DNA of 64,000 nt, from assembly GCA_947652605.1 (NCBI GenBank), contig OX393577.1, positions 66,302,108 through 66,366,107 on the forward strand, in the 5' to 3' direction. This document shows positions 22,029 to 33,552 of the stretch, one piece after another. The notes beneath the pieces are model-generated. The model had not been told where the DNA came from. It did no database searches and worked only from the letters and a program-made list of their open reading frames with translations. This DNA is from Elmis aenea (taxonomy: Eukaryota > Arthropoda > Insecta > Coleoptera > Elmidae). The position numbers and the translations under genes were made by a program. How positions within the stretch are numbered: the first letter of the stretch is position 1; each line of letters opens with the position of its first letter.

Positions 22029-22307
22029 ATTAGAACTATTTCAGAAGGCTGCTGTGAATTGGTTGCTACGCTTTTAGTAGTAGTAGTAGACACTAAATGT
22101 ACTTTTGGCAGTTAATGTTGCACAAAGTTCAACAGTACCAGTCCTGACAACATTGCAAAAATGCAATTAAATCCAACGGTATTTTCGTACCGTAATCAAT
22201 AATTCGATTTGATTGTCTCAGAAATAAGGGCAAATAAAAATACGTATCGAATTACTCGGCTCAGTTATTTGGCGAACAAAATATAATAGACAATAAAAAA
22301 TAATTAC
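22029..22307 (-). other. PDZ-GEF intron, donor-proximal segment
   Basis: It lies between the hAT insertion and the GTAATT donor of the exon at 22308. It includes AGTAGTAGTAGTAG at about 22075. Nothing else is seen. Confidence 0.6.
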
Positions 22308-22383
22308 CACAATCATCTCCGATGGTTCGAGCACGAAGCACTCGTTCTGCCTTCGAGCGCTGCCTCCGGTTCTTTTGCCGAAA
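22308..22383 (-). CDS. Gef26: PDZ-GEF exon, end of the N-terminal cNMP-binding-like domain
   Basis: This is a 76-bp exon with acceptor TTTTTCTGTTTCAG and donor GTG|GTAATT on the minus strand. Its first base completes a codon begun in the previous exon. It then reads FGKRTGGSARRQNEC and FVLEPSEMIV. The vertebrate PDZ-GEF has FGKRxxGxxRRxxECxVLEPSEMIVVDY at the end of the first cyclic-nucleotide-binding-like domain. The match is too specific for chance. The next residues in the family, (V/I)DY.D, are found at the start of the exon at 859..954. The preceding exon, expected to end in a split Ser codon, was not found in this window. In PDZ-GEFs this domain does not appear to bind cAMP with high affinity; it is thought to regulate Rap exchange. 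Confidence 0.92.
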
Positions 22384-25300
22384 CTGAAACAGAAAAACAA
22401 TAATTTACAAAACCACAATTACAAATCACATTACAGCAACTTTAAATTTGTTAGAAAATTACATCCACAAAATACAAACCACTCTAGACATTCAATAAAC
22501 CAATTGCAGTTCGATTTGACGGATGTAACACAATATTTTGACAGAGCTATTTGTATTTATCCTGTTACAAGTCTCATAAACGACAACCGAACATTAATTA
22601 TGAAATGGGGTCGTGTGAGTTCATAATTACCTACAAATGAGATCACGTTAAGGAGCTATAAATGTAACAATTACGAACATCTGGTATGGCAAAAAAGTGA
22701 CGGTAAAATTAAAAGACCACCACTAAGAAGTTGATTTTAAGGTTTGGACCGGAGAGAATCGATTTAGACTCAGGAAACAGCGGATTTATTTATAATTGAA
22801 ATATGAATGAAATCTGAGATGTATAAAAACGACCCCAATGGCTTTAACGAAAGTTCAAAGGTCGGAAATTCGGCAGTAAAATGTTTTTATAACAAAGACG
22901 TTACGTTCATAATGAATTAGCAATTCATTCGAAAGTTATTCTACTTAATATACAATTCTTCAATTAAAATTAACACACAAAAGCAATTTTTCTCCATAAT
23001 TAACATGAAAAACTTGAGGGAAAAAACAGTAGCAACTTTTTGATGACCCAAAACATACAAGCATTCTTTTGAAATCGCTGGCAATTATAAAACAAATTCA
23101 AGTTAATCACATTTCGATGCAACTAGAATTTGAAAAAAATCATGAACTTGTGTTTTTATGAGGATGAAGGGTTTCAATACAAGCAAATTAAAATATAAGT
23201 TTAATAGACTTTGCGCGGTATCAAATTAAAAAAAAAAAAGAAGTTTGGTTGCGCAATGTAAAAAACAGGGTATCGCGTTTCTTTTGTTTTTCCTGCGCAC
23301 CCAATTTTTATTGTTACCAAAACTTTAAAAAGTGATATTCTATACTATGGGCAAAAAGTCCTGAAAATTTCAATGAGCTAGCGTAACTAACTTCAAAGAT
23401 ATCGCTGTTCAAAAATCCTGAAAAAATCCCAAGCTTTTTCAGGAATTTTCAGTGCTTGTATCTCGCGAAATATTTGCGCTAGGTAAGTCTAGTTTGGACT
23501 AACATTTTTACCGTTATTTTGGTTGTCTTTTTATATTATTTTGGTAGTTTTGCATATTGTTGTTTCGATTTAGGATCGAAATGAAAATATCCCTAGTTTT
23601 TACGATAAGTTTGCGTACACCAAATTAATTCGTATTTCAGTATCTTCTCCAAGATGAAAACCAAATAGCATTTTGGAGATTAAAATATAATTACTGTATC
23701 TTAATCTTAATATCTTGAATGTAATCAAAACTGTAATTAACAAAGTTGATGCTGATATTTTCAATAACGTTCTGTGAATGTTAACAACCAAGACGTTTCT
23801 CGAATCGATAATTGAGGACTTTCCTTTTACCGGCGAATGCATTAAACAAGCCACTTTGTTGAACGTTGGCATTTAGTATTCGATATGATGAAGTAATTCA
23901 ATAAGAAACAGGAAGCTGTGTCGGAAATAGTAGAGCTAAACGAAATGAAGCGGGTGGCGACGCGCTGATAACCAAGTAATGTCGTTTCACTACATTCCGA
24001 CGCTTTTCGCCCGGCTATCTGCTTTCCGAATCACTTTACTTTATAAACATCAAACAACAACCGTTATATTTTAAATTCAATTGCACGGTTGGTTATTTTG
24101 AGGCGCAAATTTTGCATCACAAAAATAAAGCGCTCTACATTTTTGGAAAAAATGATGGAACGTTGTTTTTACAGGTCTTCGCCATTAGACTATTAATTTT
24201 TCTGTTTAAACTTAATTAGTTTATAACAATGCAATCTGGCCTAAGAGACCAATAAGCAGTTTAATTCTAGCCTAAATTAATAATGTTCAAACTTAGGCTA
24301 AGGTTTACCCAATAGTAGTCCTTAGTTTGCTAATATATTATTTGTGAGTTTAATAAACAAGATTATTTTAAATTCTCTCAGCAGCTTTCTACTAAAAATG
24401 TTTAAGTTTACTAAATATTCCATGTTCTTATCGTAGGGCTCTTCAATGCAAAACTATTTTTTTTGCGAGGGACTTTTCTGCTATCGGAAATGTAAAAATG
24501 AAACGGAATTTATTTTGAATCTAAGCACGGGAAACTTGCAATATTGCATGTGCCAGATGTTGATAATAGCCCCTCATATCAACTACAAGCATCTTCGAAG
24601 GGGTAATTTAAAACAATGTGTGCAGATATATAGTACGAAATACAGTTTTAGTGCCTCATTTTGAGCTTTATGGAATTCCGCAAGACTGCATTAGAGCCAA
24701 TTTTATATATAAATCTCCCGATTCGCTTTTAGTGTTGCTCTCTTGAGGGCTATATGTTATGTGTTTCAGAGCGTAGTTATAGGTTTTTTCCGAAGCAGTT
24801 TCTTTAGTCGTATATTCAAAGGTGCAGGGCTTAGTTTAATGTATGTGGTTTTGCATATTTTGGTGATAATAAGACACATAGTAAAGCAATAACTTCCGAT
24901 GTTTGTAAAAGTATTCCTTTGAAATTTGAAACTTAGTTCGATAGCAGGAAAAACACTTAACAATAATATTTAAAAAGTTTCATCATTTGTGGTTCCATTA
25001 AAAGCGTTTTAACTTTTACATAGCCACCCTTCAAAACAACCTTTTCTAAAAAGCATATCTATAAACATAAACAAAATAATACCAATAAATAAACTTTTTT
25101 CAGACAAAAAAAATACTAGGTAGCACCCTGAAGATATTCTTTGTATTAGGGACGAAACGCTAGTTGAGTAGACATGGTTTTAGCCCACTATGCAGAGACG
25201 AGCTGTTACTACTTATTAACTGGATTTTTCTTTAATTTAAAAAACAAAACCCATCTATAAATACAATAAATCATTAAAATCAACCAATCATTTGCGTAGA

Positions 25301-26130
25301 TTAAGTTACGTAATGCAGTTGTTTTATTATTCGACTGTTTTAAATACTTTCGCGAATCCAATCGCATAAATTTTGTCCGCAACGCCTACTCATTTGTTGC
25401 GGTCGATTTTATCAAAGCACCAGCAGCAACGAAGTGACGACAAAGAGAAGATCATATCAGAAGCACCAGGTACTTCTCCGAACACGGGAAAATTTATCAA
25501 CGATGCCGGTCTTATCGTTGGTGGCGATTATGGGGTGTGACTTCAAATAAACCGGAACCTATCTGACGTCAACACACGTCATCATTTTAACGTACGACCC
25601 ACGCCGGAAGAAGTAGTATGAAAAGACGGGATGTGCTGTGATGCTTGAAGTATTTACAATTGAGTGTGTCACAATAATATCGAATGCTACTGCCGTTAGC
25701 AAAATAATATGCTTTTAAATGAGTTAGTTTTACGGGTATAACACAGAAGGCTGAATAAATACCGTTTTATCAGTCATGGTAAATGAAAATTTTATACTTG
25801 GTTCCACTGGAGGAGTCGCTGTAGATACAAATGTACAAGTTGTAGCTAATAACGACGTTAATTATGGGAGTGATACGCTCAATATGGCGATGGAGTGCAA
25901 TTTGTATGTTGATAAAGATTGTATAGCACGCATTTGAGTATAATCCAAAGATTATTTCGTGGCAATAATTGCTTATCCTTATATGCGCACGTCGGAATCG
26001 TAAAATGGGAAAGTGGGCTACTATCTACAAAAAAAAAACTTACTCAAGAAAGCGGTGTAACTGATTAAAATGTCCCTAGAACTTGAGAAGGAGTTTTCCA
26101 TGAATGGGGGCAGAGTTAAACTTGATTAAT
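22384..26130. other. intron sequence without recognisable genes
   Basis: AT-rich DNA. A GC-richer patch at 25390..25660 contains a full TGACGTCA palindrome (25564..25571) and could be regulatory. The frames at 23600..23872 and 24446..24664 lack any family signature. Confidence 0.45.
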
Positions 26131-26735
26131 TTTGAACTTAAACATTAAAAATTGCAGCTTTTCGATTCCACACCTGAAGAAATTCGATGGTTTGGAGGTG
26201 AAGAACGTCAAGCCAATTTTGAAGAGCAGCGTCATTATTAAAAGAGATTCCTTGGAGATTGTTGGATAGAGAGCGGAAAATCTGTTGGAGCCAGATTGGA
26301 AGAATATGATGGATGTGCAATAACCTCTTAACCAAGCTGTTCCATAACCGCTTTTGTAATGTCAGCAGTATGTGGACGGGCATGGTCATCCGGCAAAATC
26401 ACTTGATACCGTCTTCTTGGTTGTTTTTCTTGAATTGTGGCCCCAAGGCGACGGATTTATTAACAATTAATATCAGAATTGATAGTTACATTCCTCGGAA
26501 GCAATCCATAGATAATGCCTTCTTTGGTCCACCAGATACTTATCACTTTACGTGAATGGCTAGGGAGTTGCTTGTTCGTAAGGGTTCAGCCATACTTTTC
26601 TATTCTTGATGGGCATGTAAAGGCACCCATACACCCAATTTTTAAACTTTGCCCACAGAATGCAAAAGTCGTACGATCCCTGATAACAGTTCAACATAAT
26701 GTATATGCGAACCCATAACAGCAGTTCCCGGGAAT
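26131..26735 (-). pseudogene. mariner transposase remnant, C-terminal two thirds
   Basis: Broken minus-strand frames spell out mariner motifs in order: HSVGKV.KLGVWVP; then WTKEGIIYGLLPRNVTIN; RRLGATIQEKQPRRRYQVIL with a D-HARPHTAD-like motif; then LFRSLSNNLQGISFNNDA and a short C-terminus. Several frameshifts and stops interrupt it, so it is not active. HARPHT is part of the second catalytic region of the D,D34D transposase. The upstream portion continues beyond a LINE at 27183. Confidence 0.85.
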
Positions 26736-26739
26736 TTAT

Positions 26740-27182
26740 AACAACAGTGGGAGTAAGACAAGAAGGCAGTGCTCTTTATAATTCTTATGGATAAAATAAA
26801 TAAAGAATGTCAACAGAACACAAAGAAAGCTTACTGGGGTTGGAATAAACTAAAACAAATATCCTTGACAGAATTAACCTTCGCAGATGATGTTGTGCTA
26901 TTGGAGACGAATCAATTAAAATGGCTTGGACATCTACTACGCATACCAGAAAGTAGACACGCGAAAATAGGATGGAAAATGACGATGGAGGGAAAAAGAA
27001 ATAGAGTAAGACCAAGAATAAAATGGAAAAAAGAAGTGAGGCAGAGACTAGAATAAAAAGGAGCCAGCTGGGGAGATATACCACAATTATCCAACGATAG
27101 GCAGGAGTGGAGAAACTTAATACAGACATAGAAAAGCATACCTCGACACGAAAGGTACAAGAGGAACCGATTAAGAAGAAGA
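26740..27182 (+). pseudogene. LINE fragment (RT palm and C-terminus) ending in an AAG tail
   Basis: Plus-strand frames read VGVRQEG, then ELTFADDVVLLE with the FADD catalytic motif. They then jump directly to TNQLKWLGHLLRIPESRH and GKRNRVRPRIKWKKEVRQRLE, and end ...SWGDIPQLSNDRQEWRN. The join between LLE and TNQ removes roughly the thumb region expected between the motifs. The 3' end is GAGGAACCGATTAAGAAGAAG, the same as the end of the copy at 53375. It is flanked on both sides by mariner-like minus-strand sequence. Confidence 0.88.
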
Positions 27183-27330
27183 CATATTGCCCAAATTCAG
27201 AGTTGATTGACGTGGATCATCAAAAAAGAAGCGTTTAAATCCTCTTTATCAAAGTTGGATGATCTTCATGAACGCGGAGGATGGTTCGTCTTGCCAAAAG
27301 CTGCCTTAATTTTTACATAAACAATTGACT
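27183..27330 (-). pseudogene. probable N-terminal piece of the split mariner transposase
   Basis: On the minus strand, frames give KLDEDDL-like and DDPRQSTLNLGNM-like words, similar to the ...LLxxDPRQSTxELA segment of mariner DNA-binding domains. The next part in the family (a helix leading to the H-S-x-GKVxKLGxWVP segment) is found on the other side of the LINE. Stops are present. The reading is by resemblance only. Confidence 0.5.
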
Positions 27331-28349
27331 AGGGGAAGTTGATGAAAAACAAATGAATAATATTACTAAATCTGTATTAATAAAAGCGGTTTAAAGTCGT
27401 GATAAAAGTAATAATTTATGGTTGCATTTTTTAATCAAATAAATGACTGTTTAAATTGATTACAAGTACTAAGGTGATGAATGCTCGGAGTAATACGGTT
27501 TTAAGAAATCCATTTGCAGCGATAAAGGATTCAATTACGTTCATTTCCACTTCATAATCAGCAATTACTGTAAACTGTGCCAAACGACAACAGGGTTCAT
27601 TTCGTTCTACCTTTCCACCCTTACCTTTCGCCCTGAATTTATCCCGATTAAATTAATTTCTCCCTCCTCTTAATAAATCTGTTTTCCTTCCAATTTGAAT
27701 CCCTTTCTTTATTATACTTAGTTTTAAATGGAATTTAAAGCGCGCGACCCAGTTACCCCAGGGAATCTTCCCGTACCCTCGTTAACCATATTCAACATAA
27801 CAAGAGACACATAACTATGCATTAGCAGACAGACAGCGTAAGTATGGAGGTACGGGAACCGACGCCTTCCCTCGATTGTTTTTTTACGGCACGGTATATA
27901 CGTGAATGTTTCGTTTAGATCAAGCGAAGTGTGGAGAAGTTTTTGTTATTTCTTTCAGACGGGTCTCCGAGGTTCAGTTAGCACCCCTTGGAAATTGGTC
28001 GTAAAAAAAACTACCACCTTGCGCTGCACAAAAAAGTTTCCTGTTAGAAAAATATACGTATGTGTGTTGCCGTTGTGTTACGCGAAGCTGTAATCGAATT
28101 TTGTGTAATTTTAATGAGGGAGGAAGTTCTCAATAAAGTCAGTTTCCGGTTTCGATCGGGAACTTAATTTTGCCAGTTTAAAAGTTTTCGAATAAATTTA
28201 CACAAACGGTGTATTGGGTTAATTAATTGGTTTGCTCTTTAAAAAGAGAAGTCCAATTAATTTAAAGACGTTTGTTTTAATCTTTTACTTGCCACTTTGA
28301 ATTTTTTTTAAGGGTTCAAAAACTTTTTTCACCATATATTCTTTATCGA
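27331..28349. other. unassigned sequence
   Basis: It contains a GC-richer segment at 27740..28090 (CGTACCCTCGTTAACC, GGTCTCCGAGGTTCAG). No splice-flanked coding exon or RNA gene is evident. Confidence 0.4.
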
Positions 28350-28577
28350 TGTAAAAAGGCCCCATCTCAGAGAAGTTGGGGGCAAAAGGGGCAGATACCC
28401 CGGGCCTCACAATTTTAGGGGGGCCTCTTCCAAATTTAGGGGCCTTACAATCTGTAAAAAACCGTACGAATTTCAAAAAATCGAACGGATTTTAAAACAA
28501 TTCAAGAAAGCGAGGAGCTTTTTTATAGTCACACTTCCCGGGCCTCGTGTTTTCTCTGAAAGGCCCCGACCCTAAGC
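28350..28577. mobile_element. hAT-like remnant rich in GGGCC blocks
   Basis: The right edge, read inverted, is AGGGTCGGGGCCTTTCAGAG, resembling the CAGGGTCGGCCCTAG end of the hAT at 19744. Left of it are CCCCGGGCCTCAC and GGGGGGCCTC blocks. I could not find a matching left terminus or a target duplication, so it is probably truncated. Confidence 0.4.
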
Positions 28578-30424
28578 AATGCAATTCCACCTTTGGTTTG
28601 TTTAGAAACACCAAAAACAATGTTTCACAACCCTTCGAACACAACCCTGAATGTAAATATTATACTCAAAACCAAATATTTTTAAAACCGAAATTCTTTC
28701 CCAACAAATAAAAAACATACATTGTGCCCATAATAATTTAAAAATTTTACGTCTAACAGGCAAAACAGAATTAAAATATTCAAAATCGAAGTTGCCATGG
28801 AAAAGTTCTTACGAAATTTCAACGTTTTTGTGAGTAAAACAGTTGTAGCAAACAAACGAAGAGTCAATTTTTCTTGATTTCAAAATTTGTTTGGATGTTA
28901 TTATTCAGAACAATACAATTTGGCAACCTTACCAAACGTAAACCCGTGCTCTATCTCTTATAATAAGCGAGATCTTCGTGTTGGAATCTGATTTTAATTA
29001 GTCTGAATAAGTCTGGAACATTTGTTTTTTTTCATGCACAACTATAATATTATTACGTTTAGATAAATTCCCCCTCTTGTTTTAACAGAGCCAGTAAATT
29101 ACTAAATGTTTACATCAAAAAAAATAAGAATAAATTGCAATATACACGAACAAAAACAATTCCAAAAATTATAATAAAATATTACCGTGGCATATGCTCG
29201 ATACCTGCAGATGTCTTCCAAAGCTTTCTAACCATGTCTGATTATTTCCTGTTACAAAACTTTAAAATAAGGACGTGAGGTCCTTTAATTATGACGCATA
29301 ATTATTTTACCAGTAACCTTTTTGCAGTATAGTCCACAACAATTAAAAAGTCCCACACACTTCACCAATATTAACGTCAGACATGCCCATAGAACAAATT
29401 TTAGCACTAATTCAATGGATTTTAAACATAATACTCTTATATAGATGCTTCGTCGATCACTGTTCAATTAAGACTGACTAATTTTTGGTGATAATACAAT
29501 TATTTAACTTATACGTTACACAACGATTAATCCATAATCTCTATAATACAGGTTGAGTTCATATTGGACAATTTAAATACTGGGTTGTTCGTTGCGTAAG
29601 ACGACAATCTTGTCACAAAATTGTTGGCCAGGGCTTGGTTAACAGTCAGAAGACCTTTTCTGATAAGTACAATTCTGGTAACACCTTATTAGGTCTAATA
29701 TAGTTATAGCAAGTGTCATTTTATTCAATTATGACAGAATCAAAAATACATTCCATAGTGTATCACAAGACGATAAAAGAACAGTTAACACAAAGAAGTA
29801 ACTAGACCTAGCAGACTTTAATTTTTTAAAAGCCCAAAATGTATATACAATTTTGCAATAAAAACACATAAACGTTTTTCCCTTTTGTCTCAAAAACTAT
29901 CAGAACAATACGTTAACAAATGTTATACGATATTTTTTTGCAGAGGCTTGTAATCGAATATTTGGTATCAGCTGGTAATATGCAAATTAGACTTTCTTCA
30001 AGTTCGACTGTTTTCTTCACGTTATTAATTACGAAAAAAACTTTCTCATTTACGCACATGTGATTGTTATTCCATGTACACTTAATAATAAGCAGACGTT
30101 CACTTTTTTTTTAATTGTTCCGCTGTTATTAACACCAAACAAATAATAGTGGATGCATACTTCATATTTAATGTCTCAAACGAGTGTGAAATTTAGTAAT
30201 AAATATATAATTATTCAGCTCCAAATACTGTTAACGGCTCATAAAATCCATAAACGAAATTGAACATGTGCAACAGTTTTCAAATAAAAACACTTTTGTA
30301 AGTAATGTATAACGCTTTTCATTAACCTCAAGTCAAAAAGTTGAAATTGCTTTAGGCAAAGAATGTATCTGCAATAGATTTAACCAATGTTGTATCTCTA
30401 CGAAATTTACATACTCCAAACGTA
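28578..30424. other. unassigned sequence with one dispersed repeat
   Basis: At 28957..28983 lies CTCTTATAATAAGCGAGATC, which recurs at 41926..41955 and 50300..50326 (see findings). The remainder shows nothing recognisable. Confidence 0.45.
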
Positions 30425-30935
30425 ATGCTCATTGGAAAAAAGTACCAGGACAAACCCATTCTAAGGCTATCCTGTCAAAGGTCTTTAAAGCAAAGAGAAG
30501 AAATGCTCAGGATGAACGGAGTAGACATCAGAGCAATCACAGGACACTGTGGGCTAAACAAACACTTCTACATAACAGGGCTTTCAGAAACCGATATATG
30601 CAGAGGATGTGGCGAAGAAGAAGAAACTCCTCTTCATGTACATGCCAGTAAGAACGATTCACACCCTATCGGGGAAGACTTCTGGGGATGGAAAAAGCCA
30701 ACCAAGAAGAGTTAAGAAAAACTTCCCTAAAGAAAATTCTGTATTTTTCAAAAACACAGGACTCCTTTAAGGGGCTATCACCAGAGGGTACAATAGACAA
30801 ATAGGTCGTAGTACAGACACCAGAAAGGGAATCACCTACGCGGAAATAAATAAAAAACTTAAGATGAAAAAATTAACAAGAAATCTACCAACGAAGAGTT
30901 GACAGTCTTAGAACTAACTAGCCTGCACAATCCTT
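30425..30935 (+). pseudogene. LINE C-terminal fragment (Cys-rich motif after RNase H-like region), copy 1
   Basis: The plus frame reads DIRAITGHCGLNKHFYITG and LSETDICRGCGEEEETPLHV. The T-GH-x-x-LNxH followed by C-x-x-CGE-x-E-T-x-x-H is typical of the C-terminal end of Jockey/R1-group retrotransposon polyproteins. A frameshift follows near 30650; in another frame the peptide continues MEKANQEELRK. The same sequence recurs at 46632..46965. It is 5'-truncated and not functional. Confidence 0.8.
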
Positions 30936-31959
30936 AAGAAGCGATTCTTGTCACAAATAAGACAAGCGATAATTTTTTCTTTCTGTTTTGACGTAATCAA
31001 TCAATAATTCAAATTCAAACGATGGTCAATAAAAACTTATGCAAGAAAATGAAGCGCGTAATTACGCACATCCAACACACAAAAAATCCGACAGCACCCT
31101 AGTCACACTAAATTAGCCAATGTAGGATTTCTATCTCGTCCAGTGACCCTTTTGCGAGTGTTTTAGAGTGTTCCGGAGCAATGTTACCATAAAGTTATCT
31201 ACCCAATTACTACGTAAGCCTTTGTCGTTCCACAGCAGGTCAACTAATAGGGAGGAACATAGGGGTTAACATAAGGGGTAAATTACGATTAGAGAATGTG
31301 TAAACCCCCCGACAAAACCACCACTGAAGTGACGGATTATCGAAGAATTTATTGCGGACTCTGGTTTTAACAGTATGGGTTGTGACTGCGCGTAGGCATT
31401 TCATTAATTTTGCTTAATTCATTACGCTACTCAGTTTTACTGCACGATAATTTTGAGAGTTGCCGATTAATTATGGACGCTCACAGTACAGTGCGTTTGG
31501 GTAAAATTACCCACAACTGTCGATATTATTAATTATCCCCATTACTTATGTAATTATTTATTAATTAAACATGTTTGTAGAGACTTAATAAATGGCAAGG
31601 TTCATTTCAATATGATGAATAATTAACGGTATTAACTGCGAATACGTTTAAAAAGGAAAAGTTGCTGTGCAAGTGACTCCAGTACGAATTGCGTCATTTG
31701 AACACTTAAAACTCAAATTGTTACCCACCTTTTAGTAACCGTGAATTATTATTAATAACCAAATAAACTTTATAATGAGCGTGCCATGATAAATTTTTGA
31801 TTTAATAGGTTTAAATTAGCATTAAAATGATCTAATCTTGCGCTTGCATTTTTGGTTTTAATCAGAGCGATGAAGGACGATAAAAGTGCAATTTTGGACA
31901 GTTTAAAAACGCTTTCTTTTGTTTTTCATGTTGGAGATAATTTTTGTTTTGAAAATGGT
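30936..31959. other. unassigned sequence
   Basis: No coding or repeat signature recognised. Confidence 0.4.
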
Positions 31960-32059
31960 ACATACAAATTTCTGTATTTGTTTTTTAAGTGTTTGTATAG
32001 CGATTAAATTTACAACTTACTATATGGATACACTTTCTTACAAATATGTAATGTAATAC

Positions 32060-32133
32060 AAATATACAAGTTCTACACCTTTTTTGGGATATTCAGAATA
32101 AATAAAGATTATTATTATTATTATTATTATTAT
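32060..32133 (+). mobile_element. 3' end of a LINE with polyadenylation signals and an ATT tail
   Basis: TTTTTTGGGATATTCAG is followed by two overlapping AATAAA signals (32097..32106) and then an ATT triplet run at 32108..32133. Triplet tails after AATAAA are a habit of several insect LINE families. How far the element extends to the left is not clear. Confidence 0.55.
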
Positions 32134-32539
32134 CGAAAAATAGTAGGCAAATATTTTATCCATTATTCCATGATAAATGCCAAAAAGTATTCAAGCGATT
32201 TATTTTTAAAAATAAATAGGTTTATTTAAACATTAGCTATCTATTTAATGAAGTATCTCTTGCAAAAATACTAGATCAGTTTCAAAAATATCGTCCCTTT
32301 GTCAGTAGCAACTTATTTTATATTAAAAAATTGTTACGAGTGTCTAAAACTTGTGGAACATTTCTATAAAAGATCCTTAAAAAAAAGCATTTTTTAAATA
32401 TTAAGCCGTCATATCAAAAATTATCTTGGTCAAAGGTGGTATGGACAACAAAAATAAGGTCGAGAAGCTTTTTTTTTAGGCCACCAGTCTCTTCTTTCAG
32501 TTTTTTGCCAACTTTTTTAGCTCCCCGCTCCTTTTATAT

Positions 32540-32602
32540 CGATGTTTCGATATATCATAATGTCGATATATCGATATAACTCGATATCGCCCACCCCTAC
32601 CT
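32540..32602 (-). mobile_element. terminus of a hAT-like element with ATCGAT repeats
   Basis: Read on the minus strand it starts TAGGGGTGGGCGATATCGAG, followed by repeated ATATCGATATATCGA. TAGGGGTGGGC starts are seen in hAT families. No opposite terminus was found in reach, so it may be solo. Confidence 0.45.
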
Positions 32603-33174
32603 ACCAGCATCTTTTTTATGAGTCACCGAGTCAGTTTTGCGTAACACGCCAGCCAACACAATTTGTAAGACGTGTATATAAATATCTTTTGGTATTATTG
32701 CTTAGTCTGGAAAGTGTTCCCAAAAATCGCACAAACATAAACGCTGAATGTATTCCCAAATTCCATTAACTAGCACACCAGCTCGAAAATAGGCTCCAAT
32801 CATGTAAATTTTGTGCTTTGGTTTAAAAATCATAATTCAAATGCTATAAAAACTGCTTAAGATTACAATAGAAAGAACACTTCACCAGAACTGCTGTACA
32901 AATTATGACAATCAAAAACTAATTGAAATAAAAGTACGATACTAGCTTCGACAATCATTTTAAAATCGATGAGCTTTTTGACTAAGATAATTTTTGATAT
33001 CAGGGTATTAATATTTATGTTCATTCAAATACATTCAAAAAAAGTGTTAAATGTTTTACAGTTGTAGTAAATTAAAAACTGAACCTTTTTTGGTGTCCAA
33101 AATTTTGAAAATGCAATCTTTTATGTTCCGAGAAATAACAACGGAAACCTTTAAAGTAAGCATAAGTTTAAACA

Positions 33175-33552
33175 AGTGGACTCACTATCTCCAACCATAT
33201 TTAACTTAATATTAGAAGGCGTACTACGAAGAGCGAAACTAGATAAGAGAGAGAGCAATACTAGGACCTAACGTAACAAGAGATGGAGAAGTAAGACTGA
33301 GAAGGAACGAAGAAATAGAGGAGGAACTCGGAGGAGAAAATATCATTCAACACATTAAAAGCACAACGATTACGATGGGCAGGACACATCATGAGAAGGA
33401 AACCAACCGAAATGATCAGAAGGATATGGATCCCCATTTGGCCCAGGAACAAGGGAAGATCAAGGAAAAGATGGAGAGACACCCTGGAGGAAGATACAGA
33501 GGCATTGAGAATAAATGACTGGAAATCGAAATGCAAAGATAGGAAAGAATGA
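33175..33552 (+). pseudogene. LINE reverse-transcriptase thumb and C-terminal fragment
   Basis: The plus strand reads SPTIFNLILEGVLRRAKL, an RT palm segment. After a deletion it continues RLRWAGHIMRRKPTEMIRR and RSRKRWRDTLEEDTEALRIN, then DWKSKCKDRKE. The WAGHxMR and R-S-R-x-RWxD motifs are the usual last part of LINE ORF2. It ends in an A-rich run near 33548. The internal jump and frame changes show it is dead. Confidence 0.82.

Larger units (their letters stand above)
955..22307 (-). other. large PDZ-GEF intron (about 21.35 kb), host of an internal start
   Basis: It runs from donor GTAATT at 22307 to acceptor TTTATAG at 955 on the minus strand. Protein continuity (PSEMIV then IDYPDIEQ) argues that the long transcript removes it completely. 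It contains the alternative first exon, a candidate promoter, several hAT-type elements, a LINE and tandem duplications, all listed separately. The part nearest the acceptor, 955..2274, shows nothing recognisable. Confidence 0.75.

Noticed and set aside
26785..27160. Minus-strand ORFs of 82-114 codons
   Set aside because: They are shadows of the plus-strand LINE fragment. The hydrophobic translation is what Lys/Arg-rich LINE code gives on the opposite strand.
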